DNA of 64,000 bases from Elymus sibiricus (lineage: Eukaryota > Streptophyta > Magnoliopsida > Poales > Poaceae). Where the stretch lies: the NCBI GenBank assembly GCA_039707655.1, contig CM077667.1, positions 417,985,409-418,049,408 of the forward strand. Direction: 5' to 3'. This document shows positions 36,380 through 48,699 of this stretch, in pieces. Position numbers and translations under genes: made by a program. The notes under the pieces are model-generated. The model was not told the origin of the DNA. It worked only from the letters and a program-made list of their open reading frames with translations, and ran no database searches. Position 1 is the stretch's first letter. The number at the start of each line of letters is the position of its first letter.

Positions 36380-37956
36380 TGACGTGGCTTGAGACTGCGT
36401 CGGTATTTCTCCAAAGAGGAAGGGATGATGCAGCACAGCTACGGTAAGTATTTCCCTCAGTTATGAAACCAAGGTATCGAACCAGTAGGAGAACCAAGCA
36501 ACACTATGTAAATGGTACCTGCACACTAAGAACAAATACTTGCAACCCGACGCGTAAGAGAGGTTGTCAATCTCCCCACGGTAAAATGATAGATTAGTTT
36601 GTATGAGATTGGATAAATAGATCGCACAAGAACACAAAATAAAAGATGCAAATAAAAAGTGCATCAACGTATTTTTGGGTTTTTGGAATAATAGATCTGA
36701 AAACAAATGCGGAAAAAGATAGATTGGAAAGCAAAATATTCAAAGAATAGACCGGGGCCGTAGATTTCACTAGTGGCTTCTCTCAAGAAAATAGCACACG
36801 GTGGGTAAACAAATTACTGTTGGGCAATTGATAGAAGATCAAATAATCATGACGATATCCAAGGCGATGATCAATATATAGGCATCACGTCCAAGATTAG
36901 TAGACCGAAACGATTCTGCATCTACTACTATTACTCCACACATCGACCGCTATCCAGCATGCATCTAGTGTATTATGTTCATGGAGAAACGGAGTAATGC
37001 AATAAGAACGATGACATGATCTAGACAAGATCTACTCATGTAGGAATAGATCCCATCTTGTTATCCTTAATAGCAATGATACATGCGAGCCTCGCTGCCC
37101 CTTCTGTCACTGGGAGAGGACACCGCGAGATCAAACCCATCACAAAGCACCTCTTCCCATGGCAAGAAAAATCGATCTAGTTGGCCTAACTAAACCAAAG
37201 ATTCGAAGAAGAAATACGAGGCTATAAATAATCATGCATATAAGAGATCAAAGAAGACTCAAATAATATTCATGGATAGAAACTGGTCATGAACTCAAAC
37301 TTCATCGGATCCCAACAAACACACCGCAAAAAGTAATTACATTAAATAGATCTCCAAGAGACCATTGTATTGAGAATCAAAAGAGAGAGAGAGAAAACCA
37401 TCTAGCTACTGCCTACGGAGCCGTAGGTCTATGGTGAACTACTCATGCATCATCGGAGAGGCACCCATGAGGATGATGAACCCCTCCGTGATGGTGTTAG
37501 ATTGGATCTCATGGTTCTGGAACTTGCGGCTGCTGGAACTGTTTTTCGTTGACTCCTCTAGGGTTTCTGGAATTTCTGAGGATTTATAGAGCCGAGAGGC
37601 GGTGGAAAAGACCTCTGTGGTCCCCACGATACATCAGGGCGCGTCGGGGGCCTCTGGCGCGCCCTGGTGTATCGTGGGCCCCATGGGCCTCCCCCGAGGT
37701 GCTTCCTAGGCTCCCAAGTTGTCTTCTGGTCCAAAAAAATCTCCAAAAAGTTTCGTGGCAATTGAACTCTGTTTGGTACTGATATTCTGCGAAGTAAAAA
37801 ACAAACAAAAAACAACAACTGGCACTGGGCACTATGTCAATAGGTTAGTCCCAAAAAATGATATAAAGTTGCTATAAAATGATTATAAAACATCCAAGAA
37901 TGGTAATATAACAGCATGGAACAATCAAAAATTATAGATGCGTTGGAGACGTATCA
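36380..37956 (-). repeat. Element E 3' LTR
   Basis: It runs from TGACGTGGCTTGAGACTG to GGAGACGTATCA. The U3 hairpin is at 37624-37680 with arms of about 22 nt (CCCACGATACATCAGGGCGC side). The TATA ATTTATA is at 37582-37588. Confidence 0.93.
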
Positions 37957-39099
37957 GCATCCCCAAGCTTAATTCCTGCTCGTCCTCGAGTAGGTAAATG
38001 ATAAAAACAGAATTTTTGATGTGGAATGTTGCCTAACATGTTCATCACATATTCTTTTGTTTTGTAGCATGGACATTTGGACTTTTAGATGGTGCAAAGC
38101 AATAGTCTAGTTTTGACATGAAGACTTTAATACTCAAGCATACCAACAAGCAACCATGTCTTTCAAAATATCAACACTAAAGAAAGTTATCCTTAGCCCA
38201 TCATGCTCAATCATTGATCCATTCATTAAACACCCTCGAATATTAGCTACACCCCATGCACAAGTATGATCATAGTGCCCCCCTAGTTGGTGCTTTATAA
38301 GAGAAGATGGAGACTCAAATTAAAGATAAAAATTGCATAAAGTAAATAGATAGGCCCTTCGCAGAGGGAAGTAGGGATTTGTAGAGGTGCCAAAGCTCAA
38401 AGCTTAAATTGAGAGAGAAAAATATTTTGGGTGGCATGCCTTTCCTGTCAACGAAAACGACCGAGTAGTTCTCAATACTTTCCATGCTAGATACATCATA
38501 GGCAGTTCCCAAACAGAAAATAAAATTTATTCCTTTTTCCACCATTCTTTCACAATCCATGGCTAGCCGTATCCACGGTTGCCTTCCATACCAACACTTT
38601 CCAAGGATTTTATTATTTGACAACATAAAGTAAATTTCTTTTTCATTTCGGGACTGGGCATCCCTATTACCGTCGTGCTCTCGTGCAATGACAAGTGAAT
38701 AAACACTCATCTTGAGAATAACACATCTAGCATGGAAAAATATTGGCCACCCCGTGCCGCTTCATGAGCGGTACGAGCACACAAAAAGGAAATTCATTTT
38801 GAAAATTAGAGATGGCACATGCAAATTTGCTTGGAACGGCACGGATATACCGCATATAGGTAGGTATGGTGGACTCATATGCCAAAACTGGGTTTAAGGG
38901 TTTTGGATGCACAAGTAGTATTTCTACTTAGTACAAGTAGAGGCTGGCAAATAGATTGAGAAGCAACCAACCAAGAAACGAAAATTCACATAAACGGGCA
39001 TTAAGCATAACTAACACCGAATAATGCACCACAAGTAGGATGTAATTTCATTGCATAACGATTGACTTTCGTGCTTGCATAGGGAATCACAAACCTTAA

Positions 39100-40597
39100 T
39101 GATACGTCCATTTTGCATCATGATTTACTACTGTTATTTATTATGTTTTGTTGAATAATAATGCTTTAGGGAGTGATTCTAATGCCTTTTCTCTCATAAT
39201 ATGCAAGGTTTACACAAAGAGGGAGAATACTGGCAGCTGGAATTCTGGACCTGAAAAAAGCACATTAGAGATACCTATTCTACACAACTCCAATGAAGCT
39301 GAAACTTTACGAAGATTGTTATTGGAATTAATAAAAAATACTGGAGGAAAGAACTACCGAAGGGGACCAACCTGGTGGGCACAAGACATCAGGGCGCGCC
39401 CTGGTGGGTTGTGCCCTCCTCGGCCCACCTCCGGTGCCCATCTTCTGGTATAAAATCACTTTTGACCTAGAAAAATAAGAGGAGGACTTTCGGGACAAAG
39501 CGTCGCTGCCTCGAGGCGGAAGTTGGGCAGGAGCACTTTTGCCCTCCGGCGGAGCGATTCCGCCGGGGGAACTTCCCTCCCGGAGGGGGAAATCGAAGCC
39601 ATCGTCATCACCAACACCCCTCTCATCTTGGGAGGCCAATCTCCATCAACATCTTCAATAGCACCATATCCCCTCAAACCCTAGTTCATCTCTTGTGTTC
39701 AATCCTTGTACCGGAACCTCAGATTGGTACCTGTGGGTGACTAGTAGTGTTGATTACCATGCGTAGTTGATTACTATATGGTTTATTTGGAGGAAGATTA
39801 TATGTTCAGATCCATTATGCTATTCAATACCCCTCTGATCTTGAGCATGTTTATTATTTGTGAGTAGTTACCTTTGTTCTTGAGGTCACGGGAGAAGTCG
39901 TGTTGCAAATAATCATGTGAATTTGATATGTGTTCGATATTTTGATGATATGTATGTTGTGATTCCCTTAGTGGTGTCATGTGAACGTAGACTACATGAC
40001 ACTTCACCATTCTAGGGCCTAAGGGAATGCATTGTGGAGTAGTTATTAGATGATGGGTTGCTAGAGTGACAGAAGCTTAAACCCTAGTTTATGCGCTACT
40101 TCGTAAGGGGCTGGTTTGGATCCAAACGTTTAATGCTATGGTTAGATTTTATCTTAATACTTTTCTCGTAGTTGCGGATGCTTGCGAGGGGGTTAATCAT
40201 AAGTGGGAGGTTGTTCAAGTAAGAACATCACCCAAGCACCGGTCCACCCACATATCAAATTATCAAAGTAGCGAACACGAATCAAACCAACATGATAAAA
40301 GTGACTAGATGAAATTCCCGTGTACCCTCAAGAACACTTTGCCTATTACTAGAGATTGTTCTGGCCTGTCCTTTACCACAAAAGGATTGGGCTACCTTGC
40401 TGCACCTTATTTACCGTTACCGTTACTTGCTCGTTACCAATTACCTTGCTATCAAACAATCTGTTACCTACAATTTCAGTGCTTGCAGAAATTACCTTGC
40501 TGAAAACTGCTTGTCATTTCCTTCTGCTCCTCGTTCGGTTCGACACTCTTACTTATCGAAAGGACTACGATTGATCCCATATACTTGTGGGTCATCA
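39100..40597 (+). repeat. Solo LTR of another Gypsy family
   Basis: This is a 1498-bp LTR from TGATACGTCCATTTTGCATC to TGTGGGTCATCA with TSD CTTAA at 39095-39099 and 40598-40602. The U3 hairpin is at about 39377-39416 and the TATA TATAAAA at 39449-39455. It is a solo LTR left by recombination between two LTRs of one element. The family name is not certain. Confidence 0.93.
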
Positions 40598-41147
40598 CTT
40601 AACACCAATATTCTTCCTAAACCATAATTACTCACCAACATGACTCACATATTACTGTCATCATGTCTCAAAACTATTACAAGGAATCAAGTTTAATTTG
40701 TCCAATGATCTTCATGAATTTTTTTATTATATCCCTCTTGAATATCTATCACCTTGGGACTAGTTTCATATATTGCCATTACTTTTGACAAGCTCAAATA
40801 AATTTAAGTGAAGAACCTGAGCATAAAATTTCATCTCTCAAAATAATATAAGTGAAGCATGAGATAATTTCTTCAAAATTTACTAACTCTGAAATTAATC
40901 TAAGTGAAGCACTAGAGAAATTCCATAGCTCAAAAAATTTAAGTGAAGCATATAGAGCAATTCTAACAAATCATAGCATAATTTTGGCTCTCTCAAATAG
41001 GTGTGTCCAGCAAGGATACTTGTGACAAACTAAAAATCAAATCAACCAAAGACTCATATAATACAAGACGCTCCAAGCAAAACTCATGATATGTGACGAA
41101 TAAAAATATAGCTCCAAGTAAAATACCGATGGTCGTTAGAAGAAAGA

Positions 41148-41233
41148 GGGGATGCCACTCGGGGCATCCCCAAGCTTAGTTGCTTGCTTATCCTTGGATA
41201 TTATCTTGGGGTGCCATAGCATCCCCAAGCTTA
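41148..41233 (-). other. PPT-like hairpin pair in element E
   Basis: GGGGATGCC (41148-41156) pairs with GGCATCCCC (41163-41171) around loop ACTCGG. The second hairpin, CTTGGGGTGCC to GCATCCCCAAG, lies at about 41206-41229. The loops differ from those in S and B; the stems are identical. Confidence 0.75.
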
Positions 41234-41888
41234 GGCTCTTTTCACTCCTTATTCCTTCATCCATCGTGATCTCACCCAAAACTTGAAAACGTCAATCACA
41301 CAAAACTCAACAAAACCTTCGTGAGATCCATTAGTATAATAAAGCAAATCACCACTCTAAGTACTGTTGAAAACCCATTCATATTTTATTATTGCATTAT
41401 ATGTACTGTATTCTAACTTTACCATGGCTTATACCCTCCAATAAAAACCATAGATTCATCAAAATAAGCACACAATGCAACGAAAACAGAATCTGTCAAA
41501 AACAGAACAGTCTGTACTATATGTACTCTAAACATACTTCTGTAACTCTAAAAATTCTGAAAAAATAGGACAACATAAAATATTTGTATATCAATACTTT
41601 GTTAAAATTTAAGATGATTATCACGCTCCAATCAAAAATGAAAATTCCTGCACTGGAGTCAAGGTTTTTGTTTCAGATTCAGCATCGTTTCTACTCATCT
41701 TGTGAGTCATCCCAAAGGCTTTACTTGAAACAAACACTAATTAAAACATAAAAAACAATCATAACAGTAGCATAATTGTGTCAACACTCAAGAACATAAA
41801 GAAAAAGGTAAAAATAAATTTTATTCATTGGGTTGCCTCCCAACAAGCGCTATCGTTTTATGCCCCTAGCTAGGCATAATGCATAGAT

Positions 41889-42590
41889 TCAAGTGTTGTC
41901 ATCTTTCTTCTTATTTTCCATAGTTGTATTTTTTTCAAGAGGTTTTGCAAATATAACTTGAAACACATTATCCATATAAATCTTAGCACTATCAAGTTGT
42001 CCATCTACGTACCCTCTTTGATTCCCGGCCACGATCCAAGAATATTGTTGATTAACATCATTGAAAACTTGTTGGATCATATCTAAAACGGGGATTTCCT
42101 TTTTAAGGTTCTCATAAAAAAATTGATTATTTCCAAGCAGATGTCTCCACATGTAGTCACTATTGTAAAGGATCTCATCTATTACCGGTTTTTCATGGCT
42201 CATACCAAAAAAATCAAAAATTTCCCTAGCTTCTCGTACTATGTGATTAAATTCATTCATAAGAACAAGGGTAGCTATATTTTTAGCTTTAGGATCCTTT
42301 ATAACAGGTAGCTCATAAAACAATCTTTGCAAGGTAGGATGGATGCGGATAAACCTATTTTCGAGTTTCAGAACTCGAGCTGAAATAGCTTCCTCATAAG
42401 TTTTAGTTCTTTTAAGTATACGAGCATCATCAAGAGTCAAATTTCCAACACAATTGAAGAATTCTTGGATAGTTTCTATTCCTATAATGTTCCCTTGCCC
42501 CAAAACAAAAGTTTTAGCATCCAGATTACCAGAACGTCCAATTTTAGGAGTCCTGCCATTATCTGTTTCTGCCATACCAAAATCACTCAT
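41889..42590 (-). CDS. 233-codon ORF of element E, unknown function
   Basis: This intact ORF sits where gag would lie, about 180 bp from the primer site. ATG at 42590 (MSDFGMAETDNGRT) is preferred; the frame is open upstream to an ATG at 42701, but those extra residues are basic and look untranslated. The product is predicted mostly helical (KTYEEAISARVLKLENRFIR, FNHIVREAREIFDFFGMSHE, VLDMIQQVFNDVNQQYSWIV), with a lysine-rich tail KKKDDNT. It has no zinc knuckle, protease or RT motif and does not resemble the ORF of S, C and H. I do not recognise the family. Its open frame in an otherwise non-coding element suggests it was maintained until insertion. A gag-like or captured protein is possible. 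Confidence 0.65.
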   Translation of the reverse strand: MSDFGMAETDNGRTPKIGRSGNLDAKTFVLGQGNIIGIETIQEFFNCVGNLTLDDARILKRTKTYEEAISARVLKLENRFIRIHPTLQRLFYELPVIKDPKAKNIATLVLMNEFNHIVREAREIFDFFGMSHEKPVIDEILYNSDYMWRHLLGNNQFFYENLKKEIPVLDMIQQVFNDVNQQYSWIVAGNQRGYVDGQLDSAKIYMDNVFQVIFAKPLEKNTTMENKKKDDNT

Positions 42591-42765
42591 GACGACAAGC
42601 AAACAAAAGATCGAACGGGAAAAAGGTGAACGAAAGAGAGGGCGAATAAAACGGCAAATTTTTGTGAAGTGGGGGAGATGAAACCGAGAGGCAAATGGCA
42701 AATAATGTAAATTGCAAGGAGATGAGATTTGTGATTAGTAACCTGATAGATGTTGATGATGCCTC

Positions 42766-42783
42766 ACCGGCAACGGCGCCAGA
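42766..42783 (-). other. Primer-binding site of element E
   Basis: The minus strand reads TCTGGCGCCGTTGCCGGT, with the same core TGGCGCCGTTGCCGG as in the other elements, about 9 bp inside the 5' LTR. Confidence 0.87.
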
Positions 42784-42791
42784 AATTCCTT

Positions 42792-44366
42792 TGACGTGGC
42801 TTGAGACTGCGTCGGTATATCCCCAAAGAGGAAGGGATGATGCAGCACAACTACGGTAAGTATTTCCCTCAGTTATGAAACCAAGGTTATCGAACCAGTA
42901 GGAGAACCAAGCAACACTATGTAAACGGTACCTGCACATAAAGAACAAATACTTGCAACCCGATGCGTAAGAGAGGTTGTCAATCTCTCCACGGTAAAAA
43001 GATAGATTAGTTTGTATGAGATTGGATAAATATATCGCACAAGAACACAAAATAAAAGATGCAAATAAAAAGTGCAGCAAGGTATTTTTGGGTTTTTGGA
43101 ATAATAGATCTGAAAACAAATGCGGAAAAAGATAGATTGGAAAGCAAAATATTAAAAGAATAGACCCGGGGGCCGTAGATTTCACTAGTGGCTTCTCTCA
43201 AGAAAATAGCACACGGTGGGTAAACAAATTACTGTTGGGCAATTGATAGAAGATCAAACAATCATGACGATATCCAAGGCGATGATCAATATATAGGCAT
43301 CACGTCCAAGATTAGTAGACCGAAACGATTCTGCATCTACTACTATTACTCCACACATCAACCGCTATCCAGCATGCATCTAGTGTATTAAGTTCATGGA
43401 GAAAAGGAGTAATGCAATAAGAACGATGACATGATGTACACAAGATCTATTCATGTAGGAATATACCCCATCTTCTTATCCTTAATAGCAACGATACATG
43501 CATGCTTCGCTGCCCCTTCCGTCACTGGGAGAGGACACCGCAAGATCGAACCCATCACAAAGCACCTCTTCCCATGGCAAGAAAAATCGATCTAGTTGGC
43601 CTAACTAAACCAAAGATTCAAAGAAGAAATACGAGGCTATAAATAATCATGCATATAAGAGATTAAAGAAGACTCAAATAATATTCATGGATAGAAACTG
43701 ATCATGAACTCAAACTTCATCGGATCCCAACAAACACACCGCAAAAGTCATTACATCAAATAGATCTCCAAGAGACCATTGTATTGAGAATCAAAAGAGA
43801 GAGAGAAATCCATCTAGCTACTGTCTACGGACATGTAGGTCTATGGTGGACTACTCACGCATCATCGGAGGGGCACCCATGAGGATGATGAACCCCTCTG
43901 TGATGGTGTTAGATTGGATCTCGTGGTTCTGGAACTTGCGGCGGCTGGAACTATTTTTCGTCGACTCCTCTAGGGTTTCTGGAATTTCTGAGGATTTATA
44001 GAGCTGAGAGGCGGTGGAAAAGGCCTCTGTGGGCCCCACGATACATCAGGGCGCGCCGGGGCCTCTGGCGCGCCCTGGTGTATCGTGGGCCCCACGGGCC
44101 TCCCCCAGGTGCTTCCTTGGCTCCCAAGTTGTCTTCTGGTCCAAAAAAATCTCCAAAAAGTTTCGTGGCAATTGGACTCCGTTTGGTACTGATATTCTGC
44201 GAAGTAAAAAACAAGCAAAAAACAGCAACTGTCACTGGGCTCTATGTCAATAGGTTAGTCCCAAAAAATGATATAAAGTTGCTATAAAATGATTATAAAA
44301 CATCCAAGAATGATAATATAACAGCATGGAACAATAAAAAATTATAGATACGTTGGAGACGTATCA
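42792..44366 (-). repeat. Element E 5' LTR
   Basis: It matches 36380-37956 along its whole length. The U3 hairpin is at about 44035-44090 and the TATA ATTTATA at 43994-44000. Confidence 0.93.
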
Positions 44367-44371
44367 CTATG

Positions 44372-45465
44372 TCATCTCGATATGATCGTGCAAAGAAATA
44401 TGATGGTGAGCACACATGTCATATGACGGAACAATGGAAGTTGCATGGCAATATATCTCGGAATGGCTATGGAATGCCATAATAGGTAGGTATGGTGGCT
44501 GTTTTGAGGAAGATATAAGGTGGCTTATGTGCGATAGAGTGAATCATATCACGACGTTTGGATGCATCGGCGAAATTTGCACCAACTCTCGAGGTGAGAA
44601 AGGGCAATGCACGGTACTGGAGAGGCTAGCAAATTATGGAAAGCTGAGAGTGCGTATATCCATGGACTCACATTAGTCATAAAGAACTCATATACTTATT
44701 GTGACTTATTAGCTCTCTCAAAGCAAAGCACTGCCGCATGCCCCTAAGGAGGAGGTTGGGAGGAGTTAACCATCGCCCCCCCCATTCGAACAACGCGATA
44801 GGATTTCATTTCAGACATAAAAATGCTCACACCTCATCACCATGCCATGACCAATACTTAGATGAGAATTGAATAAGAAATTTAATACCGATATTTCTAC
44901 TAACCAGTGATCATGAACCTATATCCTTTCATATTACTACATCAATATAATCATTACATGTTTCTTCTTTAGTGAGCTACATGAGAGTTTTTATTATATC
45001 CCGCTTGAATACCTATCCTTTTTGGACTAGTCTTATAACACGTGCAAATTACTATTCTTGTTGCTTTATACTCTCAAAAATATTTAATTGAAGCATGAGA
45101 TTTCAATTATTTTTATAAAGATATGTCCACCGTCGTGCTGTAACAAGATATAAGTGAAGCACTGGAGCAACTGCCCAGCACAAAAGATATAAGTGAATCA
45201 CATAGAGTATTCTAACAAATTATGATGAAAGTGTGTTTCTCTCGAAAAGTGTTTCCATAAAATGATGATTGTGGCAAACTATAAAGGAAAAAACTATAAT
45301 ACAACGACGCTCCAAGAAAAACTCATATCATGTGATGAATAAAAATATTGCTCCAAGTGACATACCGATAGATTGGAGACAAAAGAGGGGATGCCTTCCG
45401 GGGCATTCCCAATCTTAGATGCTTGGGTCTTTCTTGAATATTACCTTCAGTGCCTTGCGCATCCC
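44372..45465 (-). other. Element C internal region, middle part, non-coding
   Basis: It resumes after element E and aligns with 63242-64000 (D) and 49850-50900 (H). A hairpin with one mismatch lies at 45387-45410. It ends inside the second hairpin motif at ATCCC (45461-45465), the TSD of element G. No ORF looks coding. Confidence 0.78.
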
Positions 45466-46859
45466 TGATAACCCACAAGTATAGGGGATCGCGACAGTCT
45501 TCACGGGTAGAATTTCACCCTAATTTATTGATTCGACACAAGGGGAGACAAAGAATATTTATTGGCCTTCACAGTTGAGTTTTCAATTCAACCGCACCTG
45601 GGATATCTCTCTGCAGCAAAGATTTAGTAGCACGGCAAATAGTAGTAGCAAAAGTAACAGTAGTAGTGACGGCAGCAATTTTGTAGCGGTTGTGACAGTA
45701 GCAGTAGCAATAGTAACTTAGCAAGATTCGGTATATGTAAAGCGTAGGCATGTGGATCGGTGATGGATAATGATTTAGATGACATTGATCATGTATTAGT
45801 TACACACTAGGGCGACACAGAACTAGCTCCAATTCATCAATATAATGTAGGCATGTATTCCGTATATAGTCATACGTGCTTGCGATAAGAACTTGCATGA
45901 CATCTTTTGTCCTACCCTCCCGTGGCAGCGGGGTCCTATTGGAAACTAAGGGATATTAAGGCCTCCTTTTAATGGAGAACCGGAACAAAGCATTAACACA
46001 TGGTGAATACAAGAACTCCTCAAACTACGGCAATCACCGAAAAGAATCCCAATTATTGTCATCTTGGGGTATGCGGATCAAGACACGTAATAGGTGCATA
46101 CAACTAGCAAGATAGGATCCAAATCAATCTTATATTCAGAGAAAATATAATATGTTCAGATCTGAAATCATGGCACTCGGGACCTAGTGACAAGCATTAA
46201 GCATAGCAAAGTCATAGCAACATCAATCTCAGAACATAGTGGATACTAGGGATCAAGCCCTATCAAACTTAACTCGATTACATGATCAATCTCATCCAAT
46301 CCCACCACCGTCTAGCAAGCCTACAAAGAAATTACTCACTCCCGGTGGTGATCATCATGGCGGTGTTGATGGAGAAGGGTTGGTGATGACGACGGTGACG
46401 ATTTCCCCTCTCCGGAGCCCCAAACGGACTCCAGATCAGTCCTCCCAAGGAAGAACGGGAGGTGGCGGCGGCTCCATCTCGTGAAACGCGATGAAAACTT
46501 CTCTCTGATTTTTTTCTCCGAATATGTGATTTTATAGGACTGGAATCAGGGTTGGAGGGGCCACGTGGGCCGCACAAGCCATCAGGGCGCGGCCTAGGAG
46601 GGGCGCCCTGTTGGCTTGTGCCCCATAGGTGGCCTCCCTCCAGCAGGTCTTTGCTCCATAATTCATTATACTTCCTAGAAAAAATCCACAAAAAATTTCG
46701 TCCAATTCTGAGACCTTTTATTTCAACACAAAAAATAACACCAAGGTAGTTCTGATGAAAACAACGCCAGTCCGGGTTAGTTCCATTCAAATCATGCAAA
46801 TTAGAGGTCAAAACCAGAGCAAAACTGTTTGGAAAAGTAGATACGTTGGAGACGTATCA
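45466..46859 (-). repeat. Element G 3' LTR
   Basis: It runs from TGATAACCCACAAG to GGAGACGTATCA. The U3 hairpin is at 46572-46621 and the TATA region GATTTTATA at 46528-46536. Confidence 0.93.
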
Positions 46860-47135
46860 ACTCCCCCAAGCTTAACTCATTGCTTGTCCTCAAGCAATTC
46901 AGTTGACAAAGTGAAAGCAATATTTTTGGGTGTACAGTGAAAGAGGATGAACATGGATGTACAATGAAAGAGGATGAACATCGACAATTTATATGAAGTG
47001 TGTGAACATGAATGTAATGTCGGTGAGAAATACGTACTCCCCCAAGCTTAGGCGTTTGCCTAGCTTGGTGATCACCACTGATAGTCTGGAAAATGGTTGA
47101 AATGATAGCTTGTGGATCCGTTCCTGGCTGCCTCC
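46860..47135 (-). other. Element G 3' untranslated end
   Basis: The polypurine tract (reverse complement of ACTCCCCCAAGCTTA) is at 46860-46874, and a second CCCCCAAGCTTA lies at 47039-47050. It ends at TSD CCTCC (47131-47135) of element H. Confidence 0.8.
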
Positions 47136-48699
47136 TAATACTCGTGATCTGCGTTGGGTTTTCCGTGAAGAGGAACGGGTAATCGCGGCACAAAGTGGGT
47201 AAGTAATTCCCTCAGTTATGAAACCAAGGTTTATCGAACCAATAGGAATACCAATCCTCAACCGTCTTCAGTGGCTGCACACAAAAGAACAAACAACTTG
47301 CACCCAACGCTGGCAAGAGGGTTGTTAATCCCCTTGATCTCGTTATTTGCAAGCAAGTGAGTTGTGTAGATAATTGTAAAGTGCAAACTAAAATAAAAGG
47401 TAATAAATAACATCAAGGTAATGATAGCGTTTGTGAATATATATAAGTGAATAGACCCAGGGGCGTAGAGTTCTCTAGTGGCATCTCTCATAAGCAAAGC
47501 ATACGGTGGGAAAACAAATTACTGTTGGGCAATTGATAGAAAAGCGAATAATTATGCGATGTTCACGGCAATGATCATGTGTATATAGGCATCACGTCCA
47601 TAAGCAAATAGGCCGACTCCTGCCTGCACCTACTACTATTACTCCACTTCAAGAGCGCTTCGATGCTTGCCTCCCTACGTATTAAGTTCATGACAAACAG
47701 AGTAACACTTGAAGAACGATGACATGATGTAGACAATGTATACTCAACTAATATGAATAAACCCCATCGTTTTATCCTTAGTAGCAACAACACAAAGATG
47801 CAACTTGTACCCTTCTGTCACTGGGATATAGAAACTCATCAGGTTGAACCTACTACAACGCACCACTCCCACCGAAGAAATATCAATCTAGTTGGCCAAA
47901 CTATCTCAATAGATCGGAGAGCATTACAAAGCTATGATGATCATGCAAATAAGAATCATAGTAATCAGGTTTGACTCAATTACTTTTCATGAATAATCTG
48001 AACAACAATTCATCGGATCCCAACAAACACACCATACAAAAGGATTACATCGGATAGATCAAGGCAAAGATGCGAGGAACATTGTATTGAAGATCAAGAG
48101 AGAGATTGCCATCTAGGTACTACCTACGGACCCGTAGGTCTGTGGTGAACTACTCACACATCATGGTGAGGGGAGCAAGGTTGATGAAGAGGCCCTCCGT
48201 GATTGATCTCCCCTCTGGTAGGGTGCTGGAATGGAGGTGTAGATGGCCTCCCGTCGGAACATAGACTTGCGGCGGCGGAAAAAGTGTTTCGGGAACGCTT
48301 CTGGTGTTTCTAGGGTAGATGTGAATTTATAGGCCAGAGAACGACGTCGGGAGGCGCTCCAGGGATCCACCACATATCTGACCGCGCCCCCCTAGGGGGC
48401 GCGGCTGGAGATGTGGTGGGCCCCTGTTGCATCTCCTGGCCTTCCTCCGAAGCTTCTAGGTCTTGTATTGGTCTAGAAAAAATCACCAAAAAGTTTCGTG
48501 GCAATTGGACTCCGTTTAGTATTGTAACTCTGAAAAGGCAAAACACGCAGAAAATAGGAACTGGCACTGGGCACTGGGTCAATAGGTTAGTGCTAAAAAA
48601 ATATTATAATTTGGTAAATAAATACCCAAAAAGTATGCTAGAATGATAATATGGCGGCATGGAAAAATCAAAAACTATTGATACGTTGGAGACGTATCA
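47136..48699 (-). repeat. Element H 3' LTR
   Basis: It runs from TAATACTCGTGATCTGCG to GACGTATCA. The U3 hairpin is at about 48364-48424 and the TATA ATTTATA at 48325-48331. Confidence 0.92.

Larger units (their letters stand above)
37957..41888 (-). other. Element E 3' non-coding internal region
   Basis: It is interrupted by the solo LTR at 39100-40597. It starts with the polypurine tract (37957-37972). Hairpin pairs lie at 41148-41233. No convincing ORF is seen on either strand. Confidence 0.76.
36380..44366 (-). mobile_element. Element E: non-autonomous Gypsy element with a distinct ORF
   Basis: E is a minus-strand element of 7987 bp including a nested solo LTR, with TSD CTATG at 36375-36379 and 44367-44371. 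Its LTRs are 36380-37956 (1577 bp) and 42792-44366 (1575 bp). It has one intact ORF next to the primer site and no pol motifs. Confidence 0.94.

Noticed and set aside
46239..46484. Short plus-strand ORFs in G, A and S LTRs (also near 15600, 22561 and 59541)
   Set aside because: They lie in LTR U3/R sequence, recur only because the LTRs are duplicated, and have no domain.
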